DNA of 64,000 bases, taken from the NCBI GenBank assembly GCA_002631855.1, contig NTLF01000014.1, forward strand, positions 547,951 to 611,950. Direction: 5' to 3'. The notes below the pieces were generated by a model. That model was not told where the DNA came from. It did not search any database and worked only from the letters and a program-made list of their open reading frames with translations. The position numbers were made by a program, and so were the translations under genes. Positions 44,300 through 53,001 of this stretch are shown here, in pieces (positions within the stretch are counted from its first letter, which is position 1; each line of letters opens with the position of its first letter). The stretch comes from Zunongwangia sp. ESRF-bin46 (GTDB lineage: Bacteria > Bacteroidota > Bacteroidia > Flavobacteriales > Flavobacteriaceae).

Positions 44300-44336
44300 G
44301 AATAGGGATTTAAGGTGAAACAAAACACTTGGTTAC

Positions 44337-44344
44337 CAAATTTA
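44337..44344 (-). promoter_or_regulatory. Promoter -7 box of acs
   Basis: On the minus strand TAAATTTG matches TAnnTTTG, 38 bases before the acs ATG. No clear -33 element is seen. Confidence 0.45.
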
Positions 44345-44460
44345 GCAAATGTTTAGGGAAGAAGGAAGGGAATAAAGGATGCTAATACGATATTTAACGA
44401 ATGGTGTGAAATTTTAAGAGGATTGTGTTAATGTGCTTTATAATTATAGAAAATAAAGCA

Positions 44461-44580
44461 GCCAATTGACAGCATTTGACTGCGATTGACGACGTATGCA
44501 TACAACTGCTTATTCTTAAATACAAATGCACGGCATTGCTTACCGATGCATTCACTTGCATACGATTGATTTTACTTGAC
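44461..44580. repeat. Degenerate array of twelve 10-bp units upstream of acs
   Basis: Cut into consecutive decamers from 44461, all 12 units have T at position 7 and 11 have G at position 8; position 3 is C in 9. The consensus is TACAATTGMH (for example TACAAATGCA, TTCACTTGCA, TGCGATTGAC). The unit just before and just after do not fit. The spacing is one helical turn. The rest of the gene-free stretch 44324-44763 shows nothing else recognisable. Confidence 0.7.
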
Positions 44581-44763
44581 GAATAAATCCAAATTTTAGA
44601 GGGTTTTGTTCGGGTTTCCTTCGGGAATTGTTCGGGGACGGCTCGGATGTATTTTCCAAAAATGGACGTTTTGCGAAGAAAGGGCGAATGAGGGTTGAAT
44701 GAAACTAGGGGGAAGGTGGAGATGCTGGATTAAAACAGAAATGATTTGCTTGAAGATGACTTA

Positions 44764-45627
44764 CTATTGTGCTAATAAAGTAACATACTCACTAAAATAC
44801 CGTTGGCCCAATTCCCGTTGGCCGGCTGCGTTAAAGTGAATAGCATTCGTTGCATTATTTTCTTTTTCAATGGTGAAAGGTTGGGTGGGGTCTGCGTAGC
44901 CAGTGTTGCATGATTTAAAGGGTATGGAAGCTATGATAGCGTTTTGATGAATTCTTGACTGTTTTTGGTTTACCCAATAAGGTACCATTCCGCCTAATAT
45001 AAAAGGAACATCTGGGCTTTGTAGATCTGTTCGTATGTTTTCTATAAATGTAGTAAGAGAAGCTTCATACGGGTTATAATTTATATCTCGTTCCCCTTGG
45101 TGCCACAAAATGGCTTGCAGTTTACTTCCTTTATATTTATTTTGAATATACTTTACCCGTTCCACCGCATCGTTATACAGATCGTTTCCTTTATTCCATC
45201 GGTCATCCGAAAAACCCGTACCGCCATGTCCACACGGTACAATGATGATTGAATCGCCTCTACTAAGGAAGTTTTCTTTAAACAAGTTTGCAAACGTAAG
45301 TCCAAACCCTATTTTGTTGGCCTTTGGAGTATGATGGTCTAAGGGTTCAATAGCTTTTACCACTTTCATATCTCGACCATTATACCTACCAAGTTGTGTA
45401 ACCCCTGCAAAAGCAGAATCAATTTTAGAATCTAAACCAGTCCCAGAATGGGTGTTGGATTGCCCAGCAATTAAAATGATGTTATATTTTGAAGGCTGAA
45501 ATGAAAATGAAGAACAATTTAAAAGAGGTCTGTTTTCAAATTCTTCTGAGGCACTATCTGAAGGGGCACTACAAGAAATAAAACAAATGAGTGCTGCAAG
45601 GTTTAGTATAGAGTAGAAATGCTTCAT
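44764..45627 (-). CDS. Sialate O-acetylesterase-like SGNH esterase, lipoprotein
   Basis: The 287-residue protein has a lipoprotein signal (CFISC, Cys at 20). The esterase domain shows YNIILIAGQSNTHSG (nucleophile Ser in GQSN), ILWHQGERDINY and the catalytic His in NAIHFNAAGQREL. It matches the SASA/carbohydrate esterase 6-type group. It likely removes acetyl groups from sugars at the cell surface. It is convergent with none, and the gene-free region upstream of acs follows it. Confidence 0.87.
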   Translation of the reverse strand: MKHFYSILNLAALICFISCSAPSDSASEEFENRPLLNCSSFSFQPSKYNIILIAGQSNTHSGTGLDSKIDSAFAGVTQLGRYNGRDMKVVKAIEPLDHHTPKANKIGFGLTFANLFKENFLSRGDSIIIVPCGHGGTGFSDDRWNKGNDLYNDAVERVKYIQNKYKGSKLQAILWHQGERDINYNPYEASLTTFIENIRTDLQSPDVPFILGGMVPYWVNQKQSRIHQNAIIASIPFKSCNTGYADPTQPFTIEKENNATNAIHFNAAGQRELGQRYFSEYVTLLAQ

Positions 45628-45757
45628 TTAAATCCCAATGATTTTCATCTTATAAGATACTAATTTACAAATAATTTTGAATCAGACAGTTAACTAAAAA
45701 AACACTTCATCATCAAAAATTGAAAAAGTATATTATAAATATAGGGTGCCTATGACG

Positions 45758-46783
45758 TTATTGCTTCACTATCTTTTTAGAGATACTATTCCCAGCACTG
45801 ATTATTTGAAGAAAGTACATTCCTGATTGCAGCTTAGAAATATCAATAGTATCAACATTGGTTTCTTTTTCGATAACTAGACTTCCCGTACTAGTATATA
45901 CTTTTATATTATTGATAGGAATTACACTATCTATTTGTATCAAATTATTAGCAGGATTTGGATATACAGTAAGTTTGTCAATGGTTAAGTCATCTATACC
46001 CAACGTGCAATCTTCACTATAAATAGCCTCTTCATCTTTACACCATCCCCAGTCTTCTGTACAAGTAGGGCGCGTTTCATTTTCATCATCCACTAAAATA
46101 CAAGGTAAATTTTTGTTTGAAGTTGCTACCATAACAGACATACTGTTATTATTACCGTTTTGCACATTTAAATACGTTAATTCATTATTCCAACACCATA
46201 ACCGACGAAGATTTGTGTTTTGTGAAACATCTAAAGAAGTTAACAGGTTAAAGCCTATGTTTAGTTCTTCTAAAATTACATTTTGTGAAACATCAATAGT
46301 TGTTATTTGATTTTCTCTTACGTCTATAGTTTCTAAAAGGGTGTTATTAGAAACATCTATTGTTGATAAATTATTACCTATGGCCCCTAATCTTATTAAA
46401 TTGGGGTTTTGAGAAACATCTAGTGTTGTTAGTTCACTTCCAGAAAGAGAAATATGCGTCAGTTCTGAAAGTTGACTAAGGTCAATCTCTGTTATATCAT
46501 TGCCAAAAAGGGTTAAAATTTCAATGTTTACAAAACTTTCAATTCCTTCAACCGTGACAATTCCTTCGTTAGTTCCTCGCAATCGTATTACAGCTTCAGC
46601 CTCACTTACTTGAATTTCACCATCATTGTTAGTATCTACATCGCCATCATAATCACCGTCATTATCAAAATCTGCACAGTTTTGGTTTAGTAATACATTT
46701 TTAAAATTTACATCTGGAATGTTTACAATTTGAGCAACTGAAGAAACACTTAAAAGAAAAGCGATAAAGTAAATTAGTCTCAT
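45758..46783 (-). CDS. Secreted leucine-rich repeat protein with T9SS sorting domain
   Basis: The 341-residue protein has a signal peptide (MRLIYFIAFLLSVSSVAQ), a short calcium-binding-like DNDGDYDGDVDTNNDGE segment near residue 40 and about six leucine-rich repeats of 21 residues (for instance LTTLDVSQNPNLIRLGAIGN, residues 115-134). A C-terminal type 9 secretion sorting domain (LTVYPNPANN to SKKIVKQ, residues 270-341) follows. It should be exported across the outer membrane and bound to the surface. The repeats carry a DVSQN motif. Confidence 0.9.
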   Translation of the reverse strand: MRLIYFIAFLLSVSSVAQIVNIPDVNFKNVLLNQNCADFDNDGDYDGDVDTNNDGEIQVSEAEAVIRLRGTNEGIVTVEGIESFVNIEILTLFGNDITEIDLSQLSELTHISLSGSELTTLDVSQNPNLIRLGAIGNNLSTIDVSNNTLLETIDVRENQITTIDVSQNVILEELNIGFNLLTSLDVSQNTNLRRLWCWNNELTYLNVQNGNNNSMSVMVATSNKNLPCILVDDENETRPTCTEDWGWCKDEEAIYSEDCTLGIDDLTIDKLTVYPNPANNLIQIDSVIPINNIKVYTSTGSLVIEKETNVDTIDISKLQSGMYFLQIISAGNSISKKIVKQ

Positions 46784-46915
46784 TGTTTTTTTATAAACCT
46801 ACGACTATTTTTTTTTGTAGAGACTTAGAGATAAATACAATCATTTACAAACGTTTACAAACAACTATAAACGAAAGTAAATACGTACCAACCGAGTATT
46901 ACTTCCAGCCGGTTC

Positions 46916-46923
46916 TATGTTTG
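46916..46923 (+). promoter_or_regulatory. Promoter -7 box of ssb
   Basis: TATGTTTG matches TAnnTTTG, about 60 bases before the ssb ATG. The leader then carries an inverted repeat, GTTGAA (46928-46933) and TTCAAC (46941-46946). Confidence 0.5.
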
Positions 46924-46982
46924 TACCGTTGAATAATTAGTTCAACAATAATCTTAACTGTTAATCCTTAAAAATTAAAATT

Positions 46983-47315
46983 ATGAATGCACTTAGAAAC
47001 AAAGTACAGTTGATTGGAAGATTGGGACAAGACCCAGAGATCGTAACTTTTGCCGACGGTAATAAAATGGCAAAATTCTCAATGGCTACAGACGATAGCT
47101 ACAAAGACAAAAACGGACAAAAAGTAGAGCGCGCCTACTGGCACAACGTGGTAGTAAAAGGCGGATTAGTAAACGTGGTAGAAAATTACGTAACCAAAGG
47201 GCAAGAAATCGCCATAGAGGGCAAACTCACCAACCGCGCTTGGGATGATAAAGAAGGCAACAAACGCTATATAACTGAAGTGTTGTGCAATGAGTTATTG
47301 ATGTTAAGTAAATAG
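46983..47315 (+). CDS. ssb: Single-stranded DNA-binding protein, short form
   Basis: The 110-residue protein is an OB-fold SSB: NALRNKVQLIGRLGQDPEIVTF, then KFSMATDDSYKD, YWHNVVVKG and the end LCNELLMLSK. It lacks the Gly-rich linker and the acidic DDIPF-type tail that recruits replication and repair proteins in canonical SSB. A second full-length SSB may exist elsewhere. A strong terminator follows, and recQ is the next gene. Confidence 0.92.
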   Translation: MNALRNKVQLIGRLGQDPEIVTFADGNKMAKFSMATDDSYKDKNGQKVERAYWHNVVVKGGLVNVVENYVTKGQEIAIEGKLTNRAWDDKEGNKRYITEVLCNELLMLSK

Positions 47316-47325
47316 CTTCAATACA

Positions 47326-47364
47326 ATTTTAAAAAGGGCGCTCTAACTGCGCCCTTTTTAAAAT
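47326..47364 (+). terminator. Strong intrinsic terminator after ssb
   Basis: Perfect 16-bp arms (47326-47341 and 47349-47364) with core GGGCGC / GCGCCC, a 7-nt loop TCTAACT and a T run. The A run on the other flank makes it usable in both directions. Confidence 0.92.
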
Positions 47365-47408
47365 CATTCAGCACAACCTCACTTTGTAAACTTTAAAGCA
47401 ATATGTAA

Positions 47409-47454
47409 GGTGATTGAGTGATTTGCCCTAGGCAAATTGTACCGAAACCACTGG
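47409..47454. repeat. REP-like element, copy upstream of recQ
   Basis: Begins GGTGATTGAGTGATT and ends GTACCGAAACCACTGG, with a central palindrome TTTGCC-CTA-GGCAAA (47422-47436). The ends resemble the copies downstream of recQ, while the central hairpin differs in sequence. Confidence 0.6.
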
Positions 47455-47515
47455 CATTTAAACTGCAAAAAACTGAATTGCATGAAAAGCAGTATCATCA
47501 GTCAGTAAATTAATT

Positions 47516-47523
47516 TAACTTTG
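47516..47523 (+). promoter_or_regulatory. Promoter -7 box of recQ
   Basis: TAACTTTG matches TAnnTTTG. It ends 6 bases before the ATG at 47530, and it covers the TTG at 47521, so that TTG cannot be the start. The mRNA is probably leaderless or nearly so. Confidence 0.55.
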
Positions 47524-47529
47524 CGCCCT

Positions 47530-49653
47530 ATGCCCAATACAAACACAACACCCAACATAAAAAACCTCTTAAAAATCTACTTTGGATACGATCAGTTTTT
47601 GCCTAATCAAGAGCAGATAATCAATAACGTATTGAAGGGGAACGATACGCTGGCTATTATGCCAACGGGTGGAGGGAAGTCGTTGTGTTTTCAATTACCG
47701 GCTTTGGTACTTCCGGGAACTGCAATTGTTGTGTCACCTTTAATTGCTTTGATGAAAGATCAGGTAGATGCGTTGCGCTCTAATGGAATTTCAGCGGCAT
47801 ATTTTAATAGCTCGCAACCACAAGAGGAGCAGCAACGAACGCTTTCCGATTTACAAGAAGGAAAGTTGAAACTCTTTTACGTAGCCCCGGAAAGTATCTT
47901 TTTGTTAGAAGATACATTGCACCGTATCAATATCAATCTATTCGCTATAGACGAAGCCCATTGTATTTCGTCGTGGGGGCACGACTTTCGACCCGCTTAT
48001 ACCCGATTGGGAAGTTTAAAAGAACAGTTCCCAGAAACGCCTTTAATAGCGCTTACTGCAACTGCCGATAGCGCCACACAGGACGATATTGCAAAACAAT
48101 TGGCAATCCCAAAAGCTAAAAAGTTCATTGCTTCGTTCGATAGACCTAACTTATATTTAGATGTTAGACCTGGGCAGAAAAGAATTCAGCAAATACTACA
48201 ATTTCTGAAATCACAAAGAGAAGAGAGCGGTATTATTTATTGTCTAAGCCGAAAAAGCACACAATCTGTAGCCGATAAATTAGTAGCTGCTGGGTATGAC
48301 GCAAAAGCGTATCACGCAGGTTTATCTTCAGAAGAAAGAAGTAGCATACAAGAAAGTTTTGTCAATGATAGAACAGCTATTATCGTGGCGACTATTGCGT
48401 TTGGGATGGGGATTGATAAAAGCAATGTTCGTTGGGTGATTCATTATAATATGCCTAAAAATATTGAGGGGTATTATCAAGAAATTGGCCGTAGTGGTCG
48501 CGACCGATTACCAGCACATACTTTGCTGTTTTATAGTTTTGCCGATGTTGTGCAACTTCGGAAATTTGCTGAAGGAAGCCCTACGGAAGAATATCAACTT
48601 GCCAAATTAGAACGCATGCAACAGTTTGCTGAAGCCTTGAGCTGCCGTAGGCGAGCCTTGTTGGGTTATTTTGGCGAGCACTTGCAAGAAGATTGTGGTA
48701 ACTGTGACATTTGTAAAAATCCGCCAACCTATTTCGATGGTACGTTATTGGCACAAAAAGTATGTTCGGCGGTGGCACGTTTGCAAGAGCAAGAAGCTTT
48801 GGGAATGGTAATCGATGTATTACGAGGTGCCCAAAATGCACAGGTGTTCAATAAAGGGTATCAAAGTGTAAAAACTTACGGCGTAGCAAGTGATGTTTCG
48901 TGGCGTGATTTGCAGCAATACATTATTCAATTAATCAATCAAGGGGTATTGGAGATTCGGTTTCACGAAAACGGAAGGTTGGTATTGACATCGTTGGCAA
49001 AAGCGGTATTGTTTGAAAATAGAAAAATATATTTGGCGCGTCCGCTTCAGGAAAAAGAAGAAGAAAAGACAACCGCCAAAAGTGCTGTAAAAACTAGCGG
49101 ACTTTTTGATAAGCTAAAGACACTTCGAGGCACCTTAGCAAAAGAAATGGGCGTCCCAGCGTATGTAATTTTTAGCGATGCCAGTTTAAAAGATATGGTA
49201 GCAAAAGTTCCACAAACCGAAACTGAATTTGCGACCATAAGCGGTGTAGGACAAGCAAAGCTGGAAAAGTATGCAACCCCTTTTTTGAAAGTCATTACAG
49301 AAGAACAGAAAAAGAATCCAAAAAAAGCGATAAAGGCTACTAAAAAGAAAGGATCTAAAAAAACACCCACACACTTGGTGAGCTTGGCATTATTTAATGA
49401 CGGATTAACTGTCGATGAAATTTCAAAAGAACGAAATCTAACCACCGGAACCATCTATGCTCATCTAGAAAAAGCACATATCTCGGGGGAAGAAATTGAG
49501 ATAGAACGGTTGATTACTTCAGAAGAAATCGAAAAGATTGTCGTTGCAAAAGATAGTATTGATAGTCCTGAGAGTTTAAAAGCATATTTTGAGTATTTTG
49601 AAGCTAAAGTGCCGTATTGGAAAATAAAATTGGGACTGCATCTTTCGGAATAA
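47530..49653 (+). CDS. recQ: RecQ family ATP-dependent DNA helicase
   Basis: The 707-residue 3'-5' helicase unwinds DNA in recombination and repair. Domains in order: DEAD helicase with MPTGGGKS (Walker A) and IDEAHCISSWGHDFR, helicase C with ATIAFGMGIDKSNVR and QEIGRSGRD, the zinc-binding RQC part with CRRRALLGYF and CGNCDICKN, an HRDC domain near residues 515-590, a Lys-rich linker and a C-terminal helix-turn-helix (FNDGLTVDEISKERNLTTGTIYAHL). I chose the ATG at 47530. REP-like elements lie on both sides. Confidence 0.94.
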   Translation: MPNTNTTPNIKNLLKIYFGYDQFLPNQEQIINNVLKGNDTLAIMPTGGGKSLCFQLPALVLPGTAIVVSPLIALMKDQVDALRSNGISAAYFNSSQPQEEQQRTLSDLQEGKLKLFYVAPESIFLLEDTLHRININLFAIDEAHCISSWGHDFRPAYTRLGSLKEQFPETPLIALTATADSATQDDIAKQLAIPKAKKFIASFDRPNLYLDVRPGQKRIQQILQFLKSQREESGIIYCLSRKSTQSVADKLVAAGYDAKAYHAGLSSEERSSIQESFVNDRTAIIVATIAFGMGIDKSNVRWVIHYNMPKNIEGYYQEIGRSGRDRLPAHTLLFYSFADVVQLRKFAEGSPTEEYQLAKLERMQQFAEALSCRRRALLGYFGEHLQEDCGNCDICKNPPTYFDGTLLAQKVCSAVARLQEQEALGMVIDVLRGAQNAQVFNKGYQSVKTYGVASDVSWRDLQQYIIQLINQGVLEIRFHENGRLVLTSLAKAVLFENRKIYLARPLQEKEEEKTTAKSAVKTSGLFDKLKTLRGTLAKEMGVPAYVIFSDASLKDMVAKVPQTETEFATISGVGQAKLEKYATPFLKVITEEQKKNPKKAIKATKKKGSKKTPTHLVSLALFNDGLTVDEISKERNLTTGTIYAHLEKAHISGEEIEIERLITSEEIEKIVVAKDSIDSPESLKAYFEYFEAKVPYWKIKLGLHLSE

Positions 49654-49670
49654 GTAATTTTGAATTCGAT

Positions 49671-49711
49671 GGTTTCGATACATTCCACCAAAGGTGGAAC
49701 ACTCAACCACC
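49671..49711. repeat. REP-like element, copy A downstream of recQ
   Basis: Starts GGTTTCGATAC and ends CACTCAACCACC, with central palindrome TTCCACC-AAA-GGTGGAA (49683-49699). It is inverted relative to copy B. Confidence 0.6.
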
Positions 49712-49758
49712 TCAATACGTATCCTATCATAAAAAAATTAATCAAAATGCACGATTTA

Positions 49759-49806
49759 AGGTGGTTGAGTGATTCTGCCCAAAGGCAGGGTCGTATCGAA
49801 ACGACC
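49759..49806. repeat. REP-like element, copy B downstream of recQ
   Basis: Starts AGGTGGTTGAGTGATT and ends CGTATCGAAACGACC, with central palindrome CTGCC-CAAA-GGCAG (49775-49788). Its outer parts are the reverse complement of those of copy A, so A and B together could fold into a large cruciform. Confidence 0.6.
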
Positions 49807-49813
49807 GACCCAC

Positions 49814-50719
49814 TTACACAAAAAACAAATCCTGCGCCAAGCGATACGTATTTGCGTGGGCGTCAATAATCACTTTTATATCGGGTGAATAGCCGCCGCC
49901 CATACTCACTTGCACTGGGATTTCATGCTTTTTAATGGTTTCAAAAACAAAAAGATCGCGCTCTTTACAACCATCAACTGTACATTTTAATCGGCCTAAT
50001 TTGTCGGTTTCTAAAATGTCAACACCGCTGAGGTAGAAAATAAAATCGGGTTGTACGTCTTCAATTAAGAAAGGGAGTATCTCTTTCAACTTTGATAAAT
50101 AAAACGCATCGCCAGATCCATCAGGAATAGGGATATCCAAATCACTCACTTCTTTTTTAAATGGATAATTACCCGCGCCGTGCATGGAAAATGTAAAAAC
50201 CGAATCGTCGTTTTGAAATATTTCAGCTGTACCATTTCCTTGGTGCACATCTAGATCGACAATTAAAATCTTTTTGGCCAATCCTTTGCTTTGCAGATAC
50301 CGAGCGGCAATAGCTTGATCGTTAAAAATGCAAAAGCCTTCGCCATGGTCTGTGTAAGAGTGGTGCGTACCGCCGGCAATGTTCATAGCAATACCGTGTT
50401 CCAAAGCATATTCGCAACCTTGCATAGTGCCTTGAGCGATTATTTGCCCACGTTTTACTAAGGTTTCAGAAAGAGGAAACCCTATTTTGCGAGCTGAACG
50501 TTTGTCTAAAGTTAGATTTTTTAGGTTAGTGAAATACTCTTCTGTATGGACGTTAAGGATATATTTTTCCGAAGGCATGTCAGGCTCAAAGAAATTCGCC
50601 TCACTACAAGTCCCTTCATATAACAACTGCTGTGGAAGCAATTCATATTTTTCCATGGGAAACCGATGCCCTTCCGGTAACGGGTGTTTATAAATAGGAT
50701 GATATGCGATTTTTAGCAT
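49814..50719 (-). CDS. Histone deacetylase family protein
   Basis: The 301-residue protein has the class I/II arginase-deacetylase fold motifs: GGTHHSYTDHGEGFCIFND (catalytic His pair), ILIVDLDVHQGNGTA (zinc ligands D and H), TFSMHGAGNYPF and the C-terminal MGGGYSP. It probably deacetylates small molecules or proteins, as in bacterial acetoin-utilisation or acetylpolyamine hydrolases. It lies 1 base before the tex stop codon region and may be cotranscribed with tex. Confidence 0.9.
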   Translation of the reverse strand: MLKIAYHPIYKHPLPEGHRFPMEKYELLPQQLLYEGTCSEANFFEPDMPSEKYILNVHTEEYFTNLKNLTLDKRSARKIGFPLSETLVKRGQIIAQGTMQGCEYALEHGIAMNIAGGTHHSYTDHGEGFCIFNDQAIAARYLQSKGLAKKILIVDLDVHQGNGTAEIFQNDDSVFTFSMHGAGNYPFKKEVSDLDIPIPDGSGDAFYLSKLKEILPFLIEDVQPDFIFYLSGVDILETDKLGRLKCTVDGCKERDLFVFETIKKHEIPVQVSMGGGYSPDIKVIIDAHANTYRLAQDLFFV

Positions 50720-50720
50720 C

Positions 50721-52847
50721 CTATTTTTTATGAAGTTTCAACTGAATGCGTTTTCTGTCAACGTCTACCTCCAATACTTTTACGATAACTTGTTGGTGTA
50801 AATGCACGTGTTCATTAACATCAGATACAAAAGAATCTGCTAAATTTGAAATGTGAATAAGGCCACTTTCTTTAATCCCAACATCTACAAAAGCGCCAAA
50901 ATTAGTCACGTTGTTTACAATCCCTGGTAGTAGTTGTCCTTCCTGTAAATCAGTTATCGTTTTAATGTTTTGATTGAAAGTAAAAACTTTTGCTTGCTCC
51001 CTGATATCAAGACCGGGTTTTTCCAATTCTTTTATAATATCCTGAAGCGTGGGTAAGCCGACGGTTTCCGTTTGGTATTTTTCTAAAGGGATTTCTTGAA
51101 GCAGAGTTTTATTGCCTATTAATTCTGAAATACCAACCTTTTTATCTTTTGACATTTTTGAAACCACAGCATAGCTTTCCGGATGCACGGCCGAATCGTC
51201 CAAAGGATTTGCCCCTTCTTTTACGCGAAGGAAACCGGCAGCTTGTTGAAACGCTTTTCCGCCCAGTCTTGAAACATTTTTAATATCGTTTCTAGACGTA
51301 AAAGCACCGTTTTCGTCTCGATGTTTCACAATGTTTTCAGCTAATTTATCACCAATTCCTGAAACGTAACTCAACAGTGAAGTACTAGCGGTATTAATGT
51401 TGACACCTACGGCATTTACACAGGTTTCAACCACACGATCTAGTGAGCTTTTAAGTTTGGTTTGATCCACATCGTGTTGATATTGCCCCACACCAATAGA
51501 TTTGGCATCGATTTTAACCAATTCTGCTAATGGATCTTGTAAACGTCGCCCAATGGAAACAGAGCCCCGTACGGTAACATCGTAATTAGGAAACTCATCG
51601 CGAGCAATTTTTGAAGCCGAATAAATAGAAGCACCCGCTTCGCTTACGACAAATACTTGAATGGGACGGTCGAACTGAATACGGCGGATTACTTGTTCGG
51701 TTTCTCTAGAAGCGGTTCCGTTACCAATAGCAATCGCTTCAATTTTATGGGCATTCACCAACGTGCTAATCTTTTTTATCGCCCCTTTTGTGTCGTTTTT
51801 AGGTGGATGCGGATAGATAGTTTCGTTGTGTTCTAGTCCGCCTTGCGCATCGAGGCAGACAATTTTACAACCGGTTCTAAACCCTGGATCGATTGCCAAC
51901 ACTCTCTTTTCACCCAAGGGGGAACCCAATAATAATTGTTTCAGGTTTTTGGCAAATACCTGTATGGCCGTTTCGTCTGCTTTTTCTTTAGCCGCATTTA
52001 AAATTTCATTGGAAAGCGCTGGGAACAACAATCTTTTATAAGCATCTGCTATAGCCAATGAAATTTGATCAGCACAGGCACCTTTCGATTTTATAATTCG
52101 GTTTTTGATTTTGTGATATGCTTTTTCATCATCAATTTCAATCTTTAAACGAATAAAGCCTTCTTCTGTAGCACGAAGAATGGCCAACAATCGGTGTGAG
52201 GGACAACGACTTAATGCTTCGCTCCATTTAAAATAATCTCTAAATTTCTGTGCCTTCTCGTCGTCTTTTTTAGTTTTCACAACCTTGGTGGTGAGGATAG
52301 CGTGGCGTTCTAATTGATTCCGAAGCATATTTCGAATGTCACTTCGTTCGTTAATCCATTCGGAAATAATATGGCGCGCACCTTCTAGTGCTTCTTCCAT
52401 AGAAATTGAATCAGACGTATATTGTTCAGCAATCGAATGAATGTTAGAAGCATTTTGTGCCATAATAATCTTGGCAAGTGGCTCCAATCCGTTGTTTCGA
52501 GCGGTATCTGCTTTGGTTTTGCGCTTCTTTTTATACGGTAGATATAAATCTTCTAGCGTGGTACTATCGGTTGTTTCTTCTATTTTTTTCTGAAGTTCAT
52601 CGGTAAGAGCTTCTTGTTCTTCCAACGCTTTTAAAATAGTGGCTTTTCGCTTCTCTAGCGTTTCAAATGCTTCTTTGTACGTAACAATATCACCTACTTG
52701 AACCTCGTCCAAATTCCCCGTTTGTTCTTTTCGGTAGCGAGAAATGAACGGAATGGTACAGTCTTCATTCAATAAAGCAATGGTGTTTTGTATTGCTTTT
52801 TCGGGAAGTTGGGTTTGGGCGATAATATAGTTTACAAGCTGAATCAT
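50721..52847 (-). CDS. tex: Tex family RNA-binding transcription accessory protein
   Basis: The 708-residue protein has Tex_N (YIIAQTQLPEKAIQNTIALLNEDCTIPFISRYRKE in the first 50 residues, cut here to motifs), a YqgF-like RNase H fold with VLAIDPGFRTGCKIV, the helix-hairpin-helix block SYVSGIGDKLAENIVKHRDENG and a C-terminal S1 domain (LPGIVNNVTNFGAFVDVGIKESGLIHIS). It binds RNA and acts on transcription elongation. Length is normal. Confidence 0.94.
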   Translation of the reverse strand: MIQLVNYIIAQTQLPEKAIQNTIALLNEDCTIPFISRYRKEQTGNLDEVQVGDIVTYKEAFETLEKRKATILKALEEQEALTDELQKKIEETTDSTTLEDLYLPYKKKRKTKADTARNNGLEPLAKIIMAQNASNIHSIAEQYTSDSISMEEALEGARHIISEWINERSDIRNMLRNQLERHAILTTKVVKTKKDDEKAQKFRDYFKWSEALSRCPSHRLLAILRATEEGFIRLKIEIDDEKAYHKIKNRIIKSKGACADQISLAIADAYKRLLFPALSNEILNAAKEKADETAIQVFAKNLKQLLLGSPLGEKRVLAIDPGFRTGCKIVCLDAQGGLEHNETIYPHPPKNDTKGAIKKISTLVNAHKIEAIAIGNGTASRETEQVIRRIQFDRPIQVFVVSEAGASIYSASKIARDEFPNYDVTVRGSVSIGRRLQDPLAELVKIDAKSIGVGQYQHDVDQTKLKSSLDRVVETCVNAVGVNINTASTSLLSYVSGIGDKLAENIVKHRDENGAFTSRNDIKNVSRLGGKAFQQAAGFLRVKEGANPLDDSAVHPESYAVVSKMSKDKKVGISELIGNKTLLQEIPLEKYQTETVGLPTLQDIIKELEKPGLDIREQAKVFTFNQNIKTITDLQEGQLLPGIVNNVTNFGAFVDVGIKESGLIHISNLADSFVSDVNEHVHLHQQVIVKVLEVDVDRKRIQLKLHKK

Positions 52848-53001
52848 GAAAGGATAATATACTTGGTTTTAAATAACTGAACGATTATTTAACCGTCCTA
52901 TTTGATCCTTGAAAGAATAAATATTACTTATTAAGCTAATATTATAAATACGAGCGGTTTCAGATGAGATATTAGATCTTTATGTATAATTTATATTGAC
53001 A

